From contig CAWKDG010000012.1 of the NCBI GenBank assembly GCA_963848355.1, positions 186,001-250,000 of the forward strand: a DNA stretch of 64,000 nt. Reading direction: 5' to 3'. Below the pieces are notes generated by a model. The model was given only the letters and a program-made list of their open reading frames with translations, did no database searches and was not told the DNA's origin. The DNA is from CAWKDG01 sp963848355. Lineage in GTDB: Bacteria; Actinomycetota; Acidimicrobiia; Acidimicrobiales; UBA8190. The translations under genes were made by a program, and so were the position numbers. Positions 8,242 to 17,613 of this stretch are shown in pieces (position 1 is the first letter of the stretch; every line of letters starts with the position of its first letter).

Positions 8242-8868
8242 GTGATGACGATCCCGCCGCAGTACCCGGCCGAGCCGCTGCTCGAGAGCGAGATCGACCC
8301 CGATCCCCTGGCGCAGTTCGGGTCGTGGTTCGAGGCCGCCGCCGCCGTGGTCCGGCTCCCCGAGGCGGTGGCCCTGGCCACGGCCGACGCCGACGGGCGA
8401 CCGTCGCTCCGGATGGTCCTGCTGCGGACCTGGGACGCCGACGGCTTCGTTTTCCACACCGACTACGGGAGCCGCAAGGCCCGGGAGCTCACAGCCAACC
8501 CGGTGGGGGCGCTGCTGCTGCATTGGGACGCGCTCGGCCGGCAGATCCGGATCGAGGGGCCGGTGGGGAAGGCGACGGCCGAGGAGTCGGACCGGTATTT
8601 CGCCTCGCGCCCGCGCGACCGGCAGATCGCCGCCCAGGCGTCGAGCCAGAGCCGGCCGATCGACTCCCGCGACGCCCTCGACCGCAGGGTCGGCGAGATC
8701 ACGGCGGCCTTCGACGGGCGACCCGTCCCTCGGCCCGAATCCTGGGGCGGGTTCCGGCTCCGCCCCGAGAGCTTCGAGTTCTGGCAGGGCCACGACGACC
8801 GGCTCCACGACCGGCTCCGCTACACCCGGTCGGGTGGAGGCTGGAGGATCGAACGCCTGCAACCCTGA
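8242..8868 (+). CDS. pdxH: Pyridoxamine 5'-phosphate oxidase
   Basis: A 208-residue FMN enzyme of vitamin B6 metabolism, oxidising pyridoxamine or pyridoxine phosphate to pyridoxal phosphate. Family features: PSLRMVLLRTWDADGFVFHT, YGSRKARELTANP, GRQIRIEGPVGKATAEESDR, FASRPRDRQIAAQASSQSRP, and the C-terminal PESWGGFRLRPESFEFWQG with WRIERLQP. Length is typical. GTG 8242 or ATG 8245 is the start. It follows the TetR gene closely, perhaps only by read-through. Confidence 0.93.
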   Translation: MMTIPPQYPAEPLLESEIDPDPLAQFGSWFEAAAAVVRLPEAVALATADADGRPSLRMVLLRTWDADGFVFHTDYGSRKARELTANPVGALLLHWDALGRQIRIEGPVGKATAEESDRYFASRPRDRQIAAQASSQSRPIDSRDALDRRVGEITAAFDGRPVPRPESWGGFRLRPESFEFWQGHDDRLHDRLRYTRSGGGWRIERLQP

Positions 8869-8964
8869 GAGCTCGGGTGGCGGCCCGGGCTTTCGCCGAC
8901 GTTCGTCGATAGCATTCGCCCCGGCTGGTGCGACACCCGGGGGGGACAACTCCAAGGGGGGGTC

Positions 8965-11766
8965 ATGGCGAGAGGGCGGGCTCGACGGGTGGTTGGGCGG
9001 CAGGCGGCCGTCCGGGGACTGGTGGGACTGGCCATCGTCGTCGGCACCACCATGGCCACCGTGCCCCTGGCCACGGTGGCCGGCGCCAGTCCGGGCTGGA
9101 CGGCGCCGACGTCGGTGGACAACACCGCCCCCGAAGTCTTCTCGTCGGTCTCGTGCCCGACGGCCACCTTCTGCATGGCCGTCGACTTCGACGGCCGGGC
9201 CCTCACCTACAACGGCAGCCACTGGTCGGCCCCCGTCACCATCCTGAGCTCCGACCCCGTGTCCTCGGTCTCGTGTGCCTCGGCGACCCTCTGCGCCGCC
9301 ATCGACTACGACGGCCAGGCCTTCATCTACAACGGCCACCACTGGTCGGCGCCCGACGTGATCGACTACGGCGCGGCGATGCCGTCGGTGTCCTGTGCCC
9401 CGGGCAGCACCTTCTGCATCGCCGTCTCGGGCGACCTCGGCCCCTACGGCTTCATCTACAACGGCTCGAGCTGGTCGTCGGCCGTCCTCATGGACAGTGC
9501 GTCGACCACCGGGATGGCCTCGGTGTCCTGTCCGACGGCGAGCTCCTGCACGGCCTTCGACGTGAGCGGCAACGTCGTCAGCACCAGCGACGGAGGGAGC
9601 ACCTGGACCCCCTACAGCAACGTCGACGCCTCCGGGTCCCCCGAGTCGGTCTCGTGCGCATCGACCACCTTCTGTGCCATGGTCGACGACGACGGGAACG
9701 CCTTCACCTACAACGGGGTGTCGTGGAGCGGGGCGAACAACATCGACGGGTTCCGACTCAACTCGGTCTCCTGCGCCACGGCCAGCTTCTGTGTCGCCGT
9801 CGACGGCCACAGCAACGGCTTCGTCACCACCGACTCGGGCGCCAGCTGGACCGAGTCGGCCTATATCGGACCCGGAAACTACGCCGACAGCCTGAGCGCG
9901 GTGTCGTGCGTGACGACGACCTTCTGTCCCGTCGTCGACTCGATCGGACAGGTCTTCTACTGGGCCGGGGGCTGGACCGGGACCACCCTCATCGACGAAG
10001 GGCCGGCTCAGCTGACTTCGGTGTCGTGCGTCTCGTCGGTCTTCTGTGCCGCCGTCGACCACGGTGGGAACGCGCTCACCTACGACGGCACGAGTTGGTC
10101 GACCCCCGTCAATCTCGCCAACCGTGCGATGGTGTCGGTGTCCTGCGCCACGGCCAGCTTCTGCGTCGCCGTCGACCAAGGCGGCGACGCCTTCACCTAT
10201 AACGGGGAGAGATGGTCTTCTGGCGGCGGCGTCAGTGAAGGCCCCCTGGATGCGGTGTCGTGCACGGCCACACCGACGACGTTCTGCGTCGCCGTCGACG
10301 GTGAAGGAAACGTGTACACCACCGACGACGGCACCACGTGGACCGGCAACCAGGTCGACTCGTTCAACCAGTTGACGTCGGTGTCGTGCGCCACGGCCAG
10401 TTTTTGCGTCGCCGTCGACGCCGACGGGAATGCACTGGTCTGGGACGGGAGCGCGTGGACCTCTGACGGCGACGTCAACTCCTCCAACGCCCTCATCTCG
10501 GTGTCGTGCACGACGACGCCGGAGTCGTTCTGCACGGCGGTCGGCAACGTCGGAGCGGCGCTCGCCTACAACGGGGGCAGCTGGTCCGCCCCCTACACCT
10601 TCGACAGCAACGCCCCCCAGGCCGTGTCCTGCCCGACGGAGACGTCGTGCACCGCCGTCGACAACGGCGGCGACGCGCTGACCTGGGACGGCGACGGGAA
10701 CACGGGGGCGGACTGGTCGTCGACGAGCGTCGACTCGGGCAACGACATCTCCTCGGTCTCGTGCCCGTCGGCCAGCTTCTGCGTGGCCGTGGACGACGAC
10801 GGGAACGCCATCGTCGACGACGGAGCGGCCCCGGCCGTCGTCGTGAGCGCCGTCAGCCCGAACACCGGCCCCACCTCGGGGGCGACCACGGTGACGATCA
10901 CCGGTTCCGGGTTCACGCCGGGCAACACGGTGGACTTCGGTGGCGTGGAGGCGTCGGGGGTGTCGGTGAACGGGCCCGGCACCTCGATCACCGCCGACTC
11001 GCCGGCGGCGTCCACGGCGGGGACGGTCGACGTGATCGTGACCACCTCGTCGGGATCCTCGACACCGAACCCGGCCGACGAGTTCACCTATACCGTCACG
11101 CAGAGCCCCTCTCCGACCCCGTGCACCCCCTCCTGCACCCAGACCACCTCGACGCCGCTCGACGAGACGGTGGCGAAAGTGACCGGGTCCTCCGGGAACG
11201 TCGACGCCTCGGTGAGCGTGGTGGTGAACACGGGGACGTTGACCTGCCCGGGCGCCTACGACTACACCACCGCCGTCGCCCAGGAGTCGGCCTCGAACTT
11301 CTCCCCCGGCACCACGGTGAAGGTGACGGACACGGTGGGGAACGAACCGAGCACGAAAGGCGTGAAGGTCTGTTACGGCGCCACCGATGCGGTGACGGGG
11401 TCGTTCCTGAAGACCTGCGCGCACCACCCGGCCCCCTGCATCAAGTCGCTGGTGGAGCACGACGGAGGGGTGGTCGCCACCCTCTCGGTGCCGGCCGTCG
11501 ATCCCCGGTTCTGGACCGGGACCGGGGCCCTCGACCTGACGAGCTTCTCCCCCACCCACGGTCCACCGCTGAAGAAGGTCACGATCAAGGGGAAGAACCT
11601 GACGGCCGTCACCGCCGTCGTGATCGGCGGCGCCCAGGCCCGGATCATCTCGGCGTCGAGCACCAAGGTGGTCGTCGAGGTACCCCAGGGTGCGGTCACC
11701 GGGGACATCACGGTGACGGCCGACTCCGGTCAGGTCGTCTCGGCCGTCCCCTTCACCGTCACCTGA
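8965..11766 (+). CDS. Large secreted protein: about 14 Cys-containing propeller-like repeats plus IPT/TIG domains
   Basis: A 933-residue exported protein with a long signal region (RGLVGLAIVVGTTMATVPLA). From about residue 60 to 620 there are roughly 14 repeats of 38-45 residues, each with a core such as SVSCPTATFCMAVDFDG then ALTYNGSHWSAP. Each repeat carries two Cys, suggesting a disulfide, and the WD40/Kelch-like rhythm suggests beta-propeller blades (inference). Two IPT/TIG-type Ig domains are visible: one starting VSAVSPNTGPTSGATTVTIT, and one at the C-terminus (LTSFSPTHGPPLKKVTIKGK). No catalytic motif or wall-sorting signal is seen. Start ATG 8965 has a G-rich ribosome site. It is convergent with the next gene, 13 bp away. 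Confidence 0.85.
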   Translation: MARGRARRVVGRQAAVRGLVGLAIVVGTTMATVPLATVAGASPGWTAPTSVDNTAPEVFSSVSCPTATFCMAVDFDGRALTYNGSHWSAPVTILSSDPVSSVSCASATLCAAIDYDGQAFIYNGHHWSAPDVIDYGAAMPSVSCAPGSTFCIAVSGDLGPYGFIYNGSSWSSAVLMDSASTTGMASVSCPTASSCTAFDVSGNVVSTSDGGSTWTPYSNVDASGSPESVSCASTTFCAMVDDDGNAFTYNGVSWSGANNIDGFRLNSVSCATASFCVAVDGHSNGFVTTDSGASWTESAYIGPGNYADSLSAVSCVTTTFCPVVDSIGQVFYWAGGWTGTTLIDEGPAQLTSVSCVSSVFCAAVDHGGNALTYDGTSWSTPVNLANRAMVSVSCATASFCVAVDQGGDAFTYNGERWSSGGGVSEGPLDAVSCTATPTTFCVAVDGEGNVYTTDDGTTWTGNQVDSFNQLTSVSCATASFCVAVDADGNALVWDGSAWTSDGDVNSSNALISVSCTTTPESFCTAVGNVGAALAYNGGSWSAPYTFDSNAPQAVSCPTETSCTAVDNGGDALTWDGDGNTGADWSSTSVDSGNDISSVSCPSASFCVAVDDDGNAIVDDGAAPAVVVSAVSPNTGPTSGATTVTITGSGFTPGNTVDFGGVEASGVSVNGPGTSITADSPAASTAGTVDVIVTTSSGSSTPNPADEFTYTVTQSPSPTPCTPSCTQTTSTPLDETVAKVTGSSGNVDASVSVVVNTGTLTCPGAYDYTTAVAQESASNFSPGTTVKVTDTVGNEPSTKGVKVCYGATDAVTGSFLKTCAHHPAPCIKSLVEHDGGVVATLSVPAVDPRFWTGTGALDLTSFSPTHGPPLKKVTIKGKNLTAVTAVVIGGAQARIISASSTKVVVEVPQGAVTGDITVTADSGQVVSAVPFTVT

Positions 11767-11779
11767 CCGACGGGCGGCT

Positions 11780-13321
11780 CTAGCTCTTCGGCGCCTTGAG
11801 CGTGACCGAGGCGTTCGTCGTGGTGTCCTCCGACGAGCTGCCCGAATCGGCCGCCACCTCGAAAAGGACTCCGGCGAGCCCGGGGACGAAGGAGGGGGCG
11901 TGCCGGCGTGAAGTCGCCGGCACGACGATTGTGAATTTCGCCCCACCCTTCATACACGTGACCGCACCCTCGAGATCACCGCCCGCCTGCGATCCGTCCA
12001 CCGGCTCCGTCACCTGGATGTCGAACTCGGCAGGCACCGCCGAGGTGCGGTCGCAGGCGACCGTCCCCGAGATCGCCGCCGCATTGGCCTTCGCCGTCGG
12101 ACCGGCGACGATGCTGCCCTTCGGGTTCACGTGGACTTCGAGGTTGAGCGGGGGAAGGGGCGGGACCGACGGGTTGAAGGCGAGCGGCGCCGCCGCCTCG
12201 ATCGCACTGAAGGGATCGTTCAGGTCGACCGCCCCGATCACGCATCCCGGAGCCTGGGCGCAGTCGACCGTCCCGTCGAGCAGGGTGATGACGCGGGCCA
12301 CATTGAAGGTGAGGGTGAAGGTCCCCGAATGGTTGGCCCTCACCTCGTCGGCGTTGCCGAGACCACCCTCGATCACGCAGTCGTAACCCTCGGTCGACCC
12401 CGCCGGGCACTCGCTGATCCCGACGGGATCGTGAGGTCGGAAGTTCTTGCCCGTCACGGTGACGTCTTGGCCGTCGTCGAGGTTGGTCGACGGCGACGCC
12501 GACAGTTTCGGGGGCTTGATGGTGACGTCGGCGAAGGTGATCGGGGTGCTGGCCGTCTGGGTGGCGTTGTCGATGTTGGCGGCCGTGAGGATGCATGTGT
12601 CGGGCTGGGCGCAGTCGATCGGCGACGCCTCAGGAGTGATCACCCGGGTGACCCGGTAACGGGTGGAGAGGGTTCCGGTGGGACCGGCTTGGACGACGGC
12701 GAAGGTGGAGAAGTCGCAGTTGGCCTCGTTCGGCGGCGCCTGGCACTCGGAGAGGACGACCTCGCCGCCGGGGCTGTAGTTCGTCCCGTGCACCGTGATC
12801 TTCTGCTCGTCGCGGAGGCCGGTGGCGGGCACGGCCGACAGCGTCGGGGGGACGATGGTGACGTCGGCGAAGGAGATGGGTGTGTCACCGACGATATTGG
12901 CGTCGTTCTCGTCGGCGGCGCCGAGCACACAGGCCTGGTGGGCGCAGTCCACGGTGGATTCCCCGACCGTGATCACCCGGAAGGCGGTGAAGGTGACGGT
13001 GAAGGACCCGGACCCGTTGCTCTCGACCGGCAGGAGGGTGTCGAGGTCACACGTCGACTGATCGGTGGCCCCCGCCTGGCACTCGACGATCCCGACGGGG
13101 ACTCTGGCCCCGAAACCGGACCCGCTCACCGAGATGTGCTGCCCGTCGAGAAGCCCGGTCGAAGGGTTGGCGGTGAGCGTCGGTGTCCCGGCCGGTGCGC
13201 TCACCGAGGTCCGGCCCGCCCTGACCCCCGCCGCTCTGGCCCCTCGTGCCGTGGCCACCGTCGTAGGCACGACCAGGACGCACAGGCCCAGGACCGCGCC
13301 GATCACCACGAACTTCCGCAT
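11780..13321 (-). CDS. Secreted protein with three neocarzinostatin-like domains
   Basis: A 513-residue exported protein; the start MRKFVVIGAVLGLCVLVVPT (ATG 13321) gives a proper signal peptide. Three repeats of about 115 residues begin LTANPSTGLLDGQHISVSGS, LSAVPATGLRDEQKITVHGT and LSASPSTNLDDGQDVTVTGK. Each continues with VGIVECQAG- or VGISECPAG-like strands and paired Cys, the pattern of the neocarzinostatin/macromomycin Ig-like fold. A C-terminal region of about 130 residues has two further Cys. Known family: apo-proteins that bind enediynes, but many actinobacterial members have no known ligand. No enediyne biosynthesis genes are present. Role unknown. Confidence 0.8.
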   Translation of the reverse strand: MRKFVVIGAVLGLCVLVVPTTVATARGARAAGVRAGRTSVSAPAGTPTLTANPSTGLLDGQHISVSGSGFGARVPVGIVECQAGATDQSTCDLDTLLPVESNGSGSFTVTFTAFRVITVGESTVDCAHQACVLGAADENDANIVGDTPISFADVTIVPPTLSAVPATGLRDEQKITVHGTNYSPGGEVVLSECQAPPNEANCDFSTFAVVQAGPTGTLSTRYRVTRVITPEASPIDCAQPDTCILTAANIDNATQTASTPITFADVTIKPPKLSASPSTNLDDGQDVTVTGKNFRPHDPVGISECPAGSTEGYDCVIEGGLGNADEVRANHSGTFTLTFNVARVITLLDGTVDCAQAPGCVIGAVDLNDPFSAIEAAAPLAFNPSVPPLPPLNLEVHVNPKGSIVAGPTAKANAAAISGTVACDRTSAVPAEFDIQVTEPVDGSQAGGDLEGAVTCMKGGAKFTIVVPATSRRHAPSFVPGLAGVLFEVAADSGSSSEDTTTNASVTLKAPKS

Positions 13322-13487
13322 CGCTTCCGCCCCCCGCCTCGCTCCGCCTCCCGCTCCCCATCCTACCCCATGAGTTCGGTTCACCACCGAGAGAACTCAT
13401 CACCGACCCTTCGCCCCTCACCGACGGGCCCCGGGACGTCCGGGGACCCCTCTGACTCCCCCCCATGCTCGCTCCGTGACCGGATGA

Positions 13488-14474
13488 CTACTTCACGGCG
13501 ACGGGATTGACGGGCGAGCCGAGCGCGTTGGTCAGGGGCAGCGGGGTGGCGTCGAGGAGGAACGTGTAGACGCCGTCGGCGGCGCAGTCGGCGGCCAGGT
13601 CGTCGAGGAGCCAATTCTGGCCCTGGGTCATCCCCATCTCGACGATGTGGAGCAGATGGACGGGGAGGTAGATGGCCTCGTCCTCGCAGGGGAGGACCTC
13701 GAGGGAGAGCGTGTCGGTGGCCACCGCGGCCACGTCACGGGCGTGGAACCACGGGGCCGTCACCATCGAGAGCCCGGGGGCGAAGCCCATGTAGCGCAGG
13801 ACGTCGTTGAAGGTGAGCATGTTCGCGTGGGGGACGGTGGCGCCGCCGTCGGGGAAGCGGCTGGGCAGTTTCAGGTGCGCCATCTGCCCGGTCCGGACGA
13901 GGATGATGTCGCCCGGCTCGATCCGGACGCCGGCCAGCTCGCAGGCGGCGTCGAGATCGGCCGGTTGGATGGCGTAGCCGCCCTCGAGGACGTCGACGCC
14001 CTTGGCCCGGGCCACGTCGAGGAGCACACCGCGGCCGACGAGGGACTCCACCAGGTGGATCCCGCACTTGCTGGCCCCGGCCGAGGTCACCGACGACTGG
14101 GGGAACCCGTTGTAGAGCTTCCCCCCGTAGCTCACGTGGGCCAGCCCGTCCCAGTGGGTGGCGCACTGCAGCGGCATCACCACGACGTCCTCGTTCGAGC
14201 AGATCCACTCCGGGTCGTCGCTCAACGGAACGTTCACGTACGACATCGTCCGGATCGGGTTGAACCGCCCCGGGACGATCCCCTTCTGGACGCCCTCCGC
14301 CTCCGACATGGCCAGACCGAGAGGGAAGGTCTTTCCGGTGGTCACGCAGCACGCCGCGCGGCGGCGGACCTCGTCGGTGATCAGGTTCAAGGTCCCCAGC
14401 TGGTCGTCGGGGCCCCACCGGCCCCAGTTGTTCACCTGGGCCGCGATGGCGGCGAATTTCTCGGGAACTCCCAT
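13488..14474 (-). CDS. Cyclase-family metal-dependent hydrolase (kynurenine formamidase-like fold)
   Basis: A 328-residue protein of the cyclase family (PF04199 type). Metal-site motif CATHWDGLAHVSYGG corresponds to the HxGTHxDxxxH signature, and RGVLLDVARAKGVDVLEGGY and PGDIILVRTGQMAH are family segments. Members hydrolyse amides or lactone-like rings. The N-terminus (NNWGRWGPDDQLGTLNLITD) is typical of actinobacterial members. The sequence does not show the substrate. It stands alone on the minus strand, divergent from the next surface protein. Confidence 0.85.
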   Translation of the reverse strand: MGVPEKFAAIAAQVNNWGRWGPDDQLGTLNLITDEVRRRAACCVTTGKTFPLGLAMSEAEGVQKGIVPGRFNPIRTMSYVNVPLSDDPEWICSNEDVVVMPLQCATHWDGLAHVSYGGKLYNGFPQSSVTSAGASKCGIHLVESLVGRGVLLDVARAKGVDVLEGGYAIQPADLDAACELAGVRIEPGDIILVRTGQMAHLKLPSRFPDGGATVPHANMLTFNDVLRYMGFAPGLSMVTAPWFHARDVAAVATDTLSLEVLPCEDEAIYLPVHLLHIVEMGMTQGQNWLLDDLAADCAADGVYTFLLDATPLPLTNALGSPVNPVAVK

Positions 14475-14622
14475 CGTCGCCGCAGGCTACTCAGGCCCCG
14501 TCCGGTCCGGTGGCCCCGTCCGCCCGATGGCCCGGTCGGGGATTCACCGCTCCGGCAGCGAGTTGTGACCGAATCGGCACTCTGAGTAGGATTGGGGACG
14601 GGATTCAGGGGGAACGGGGCCG

Positions 14623-17525
14623 ATGCGGCTCATCCGCTCCGCCTGTCGGGTCTGGGGGGGCCGGGACATGCGCCGATGGGCGATGGGAGCGACCGTGTTG
14701 CTCCTCGTGATGACGATCGCCGCCACCGGCGCCGGGGCCTCGACCGCCGGGTCGGCGACCGCCGGGTCCTCGGCCGGGGCGACGGCGCCGACGGTGCGCA
14801 CCGGGAGCGACTGGACCCTGAGGACGGGCGGGGTCTGTGAAGTGGTCTCCTTCGGCACCGGTCACGCCTTCTCGGCGCTGCGCAGCAGCAGCAGCGCCAC
14901 CGGGGACGGGGACACGGGCACGTTCACGCGGGGCAAGAAACTGACGATGCGATGGACGTCGGGTCCATCGACCGGACGCACATTTCTCGGTCGCTACCGC
15001 AGGTCGGACAAGGCCTACATCGGCACCTCCACCGTGAGTGGCGTCCCGGCCGGCGCCAATCTCGATCCCGTCTCCGTCGTCGGCTGCGCCGTGGTGACGG
15101 CCGTCCTCGGAAGCCCGTCCATCTCCTTCGGGGGCTCCGACGGTCTCACGGTCACGGTGAGCGGGACCGGTGGTGTCACACCGACCGGATGGGTCGGTTT
15201 CTGGGTGTGTCCGGGGGACACGAACCCGTGCCTGTCCGACTCCCCCGGCGAGGAGGATCTCGGGACCGAGACGCTCGTCGGCTCGGGCGACAGCGTGACC
15301 GTGTCGAACGGCTTCACCCCGTCGGCCACCGGGACCTACTGCCTGGGGGATGCCTATATCGGCGACAACCATTACGCCTCCGCCGCCGACGACACCGGTC
15401 TCTGCTTCACCGTCGCCGCCGCCGGGACCACGGTCACGACGAGCCCGCTCAATCCCATCATTGCGCTCGGACAGAGTGACACCGACGTGGCCACGGTGAC
15501 GTCGGCCGTCGGGCGGGTGGACCCGACGGGCACGGTCACCTTCTACGTCTGCGGACCCGAGGCGTCCCCGACGGCCTGCACCACCGCGGCCGGTACGCAG
15601 ATCGGCTCCCCCGTCGTCGTCACCGCCGTCGCCGGGACCACTCCTCCGGCGGTGGTCACCGCCACCAGCCCCGCCTTCACTCCGACGTCCGCCGGTACCT
15701 ACTGTTTCTTGGGCGTCTACTCGGGCGACGGCAACTACACCTCGTCCTCGGACGGGTCGGCCACCGACGAATGCTTCACAGCCAGAGGTCCCGGCCCCGA
15801 GATCACCACCGCCCCGACGACGTCGTCCATCGTCCTCGGGGCCACGGACACCGACACGGCCACGGTCACGGGCGACGGGGACGTGACCCCCACGGGCGAC
15901 GTCCACTTCTACGCGTGCCCGGCCAGCGCCGGGTCGTGCAGCACAACGGCACTGGACACCGTGGACCTCGGGACGGCGCCGCTGTCGGGGTCGGGCAACG
16001 CCGCCACCGCCACCAGTGCCGCCTTCACTCCGGCGGAGCTCGGCCATTACTGCTTCGCCGCCGTCTACTCGGGCGACGGGAACTACCCCCCGGCGTCGGG
16101 AACCTCGAATGGTGAGTGCTTCACCGTCACCTCGGCCACTCCCGCGCTCGTGGGCCTCGGCAGCCCCGAGAACTCGTTCGGAACCGGCAATCTGCCGCTG
16201 GCGTCGAGCGGCGCCGCCGCCGCTCCGACCGGGATCTGGGCGGCCGCCAGCGGCTACTGCACCTCCAAGGAGAACGGCGACGAGTACCTGAGCGCCTTCG
16301 ACGCCACCTACACCGGGTCCACGTGGCTCTGCTCGGCCACCCCCACGCCCCAGGATCCTGACGCCACCGACAACTTCGAGTACAACGGCAACAACGGCTC
16401 GGGCTACGCCTACGCGGGGGGCTACTCCTACGACATCGTCACCCCACCATCGGCCACGGGGGTGACGACCGACCCGATCACGGTGGAGGCCTTCGACCCC
16501 GCCTTCGAGATCTCGGCCTGCACCGGCAGCGGTGCTGTCGACAGCCCCGATTCGAACAACGGCGGACCCACGTCCAACGTCACCACCGCCTACGACCTCA
16601 CCTACTCGCCGGTGCCGCTCAACCCCGGCCAGGACGTCGCCGTGCCCGGCCTCGTCGTGGGACCGACGTCGGCACCGCCGATCATCGCCGGGACGACGAA
16701 CCAGTACGTGGCCGCCAGCGGCGACCAGACCACCTGCGGCCTGTGGGCGACGCTCTTCACCATCCCCGCCGGTTCCAACGACGGTGACTACCGGCTCGAC
16801 GTCTCCACCCCGCAGACGTTCACACCCATGCAGAACAGCGACGGCTCCAACGTCTATGCCCTGCGGGTCTACGAAGGGCCGGGGACCATCCCACCGACCG
16901 AGCCGAACCTGGCCGGTCCGTGGACCCGGTGCTCGACCATCTCCACCGACGCCTGGTACTCCCCCACGTGCCCGGTCGTCCAGGGCGTCAACGCTCTGGG
17001 CGTCTACGTCAACCAGTCGGGGAATACCGGCTCGTTCTTCCTCGCCCAGATCCCGGCCACCGATGCTGGTCAGGTTCTCGTGGTCCATCTCTTCGACCCC
17101 GGGGAGGGCGACCACTACGTCGAGCTCATCGATCCGGACACGCCCGCCACGCCGGTGAGTTTCTTCTGGGAGACCACGGACGACTGCCCCCTTGCGTCGC
17201 CGAACTCCGACAGCACCGACTGCGCGGAGGACATCGGCCCCGGGGTCTTCACACACCTGAGCGGTGGGACCAACATGCTGGACGTGAGCCAGACACTCAC
17301 CCCACCCCCCGGCGAGGCGAGCAACTCGCTCTTCAACGACCGGAACCTTGAGCTCGCCTTCGCGCTCCCAGCCGACTACGCGGCGTCCGACGGCGGTTGG
17401 TGGAAGATCCGGTACATCGCCACCAGCGGCAATGTCAGTGACCGCACGACGTGGGCGGCGTCAGTGATCGGATCGTCGGATGGCCCGATCGCGTCGTCGG
17501 CCAGAAGGTTGGCGACGTCGAATGA
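14623..17525 (+). CDS. Large secreted Ig-like-repeat surface protein; 3' end uncertain
   Basis: Starts MRLIRSACRVWGGRDMRRWA with a signal segment (MGATVLLLVMTIAATGAGAS). At least three Ig-like repeats of about 110 residues follow, with conserved Cys and motifs such as GTVTFYVCGPEASPTACTT and GTYCFLGVYSGDGNYTSS. A C-terminal region of about 450 residues includes FFLAQIPATDAGQVLVVHLF and WWKIRYIATSGNVSDRTTW. Protein-like sequence ends near 17465, but the frame stays open to 18996 across the antisense amidohydrolase gene, so the true stop is missing in this frame. The end given is the first stop in an adjacent frame. A base error or a lost stop near 17460 is likely. Confidence 0.7.
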
Positions 17526-17613
17526 GGTGGCGACGTCGAGAAAATCGCGCTCGTCGCGGAAGGCACGCTGCGTCCCGACGGACGCGCCGGCAGGGCGACC
17601 GACGGCCGGTGAC

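Noticed and set aside
8017..11946. A 1309-residue minus-strand open frame opposite the propeller-like protein
   Set aside because: Its product is Arg/Gly/His-rich low complexity; the plus strand encodes clear repeats with a signal peptide. It is a shadow of high GC.
14605..17256. An 883-residue minus-strand frame opposite the Ig-repeat protein
   Set aside because: Compositionally biased and without domains; the plus strand gives a signal peptide and conserved repeats.
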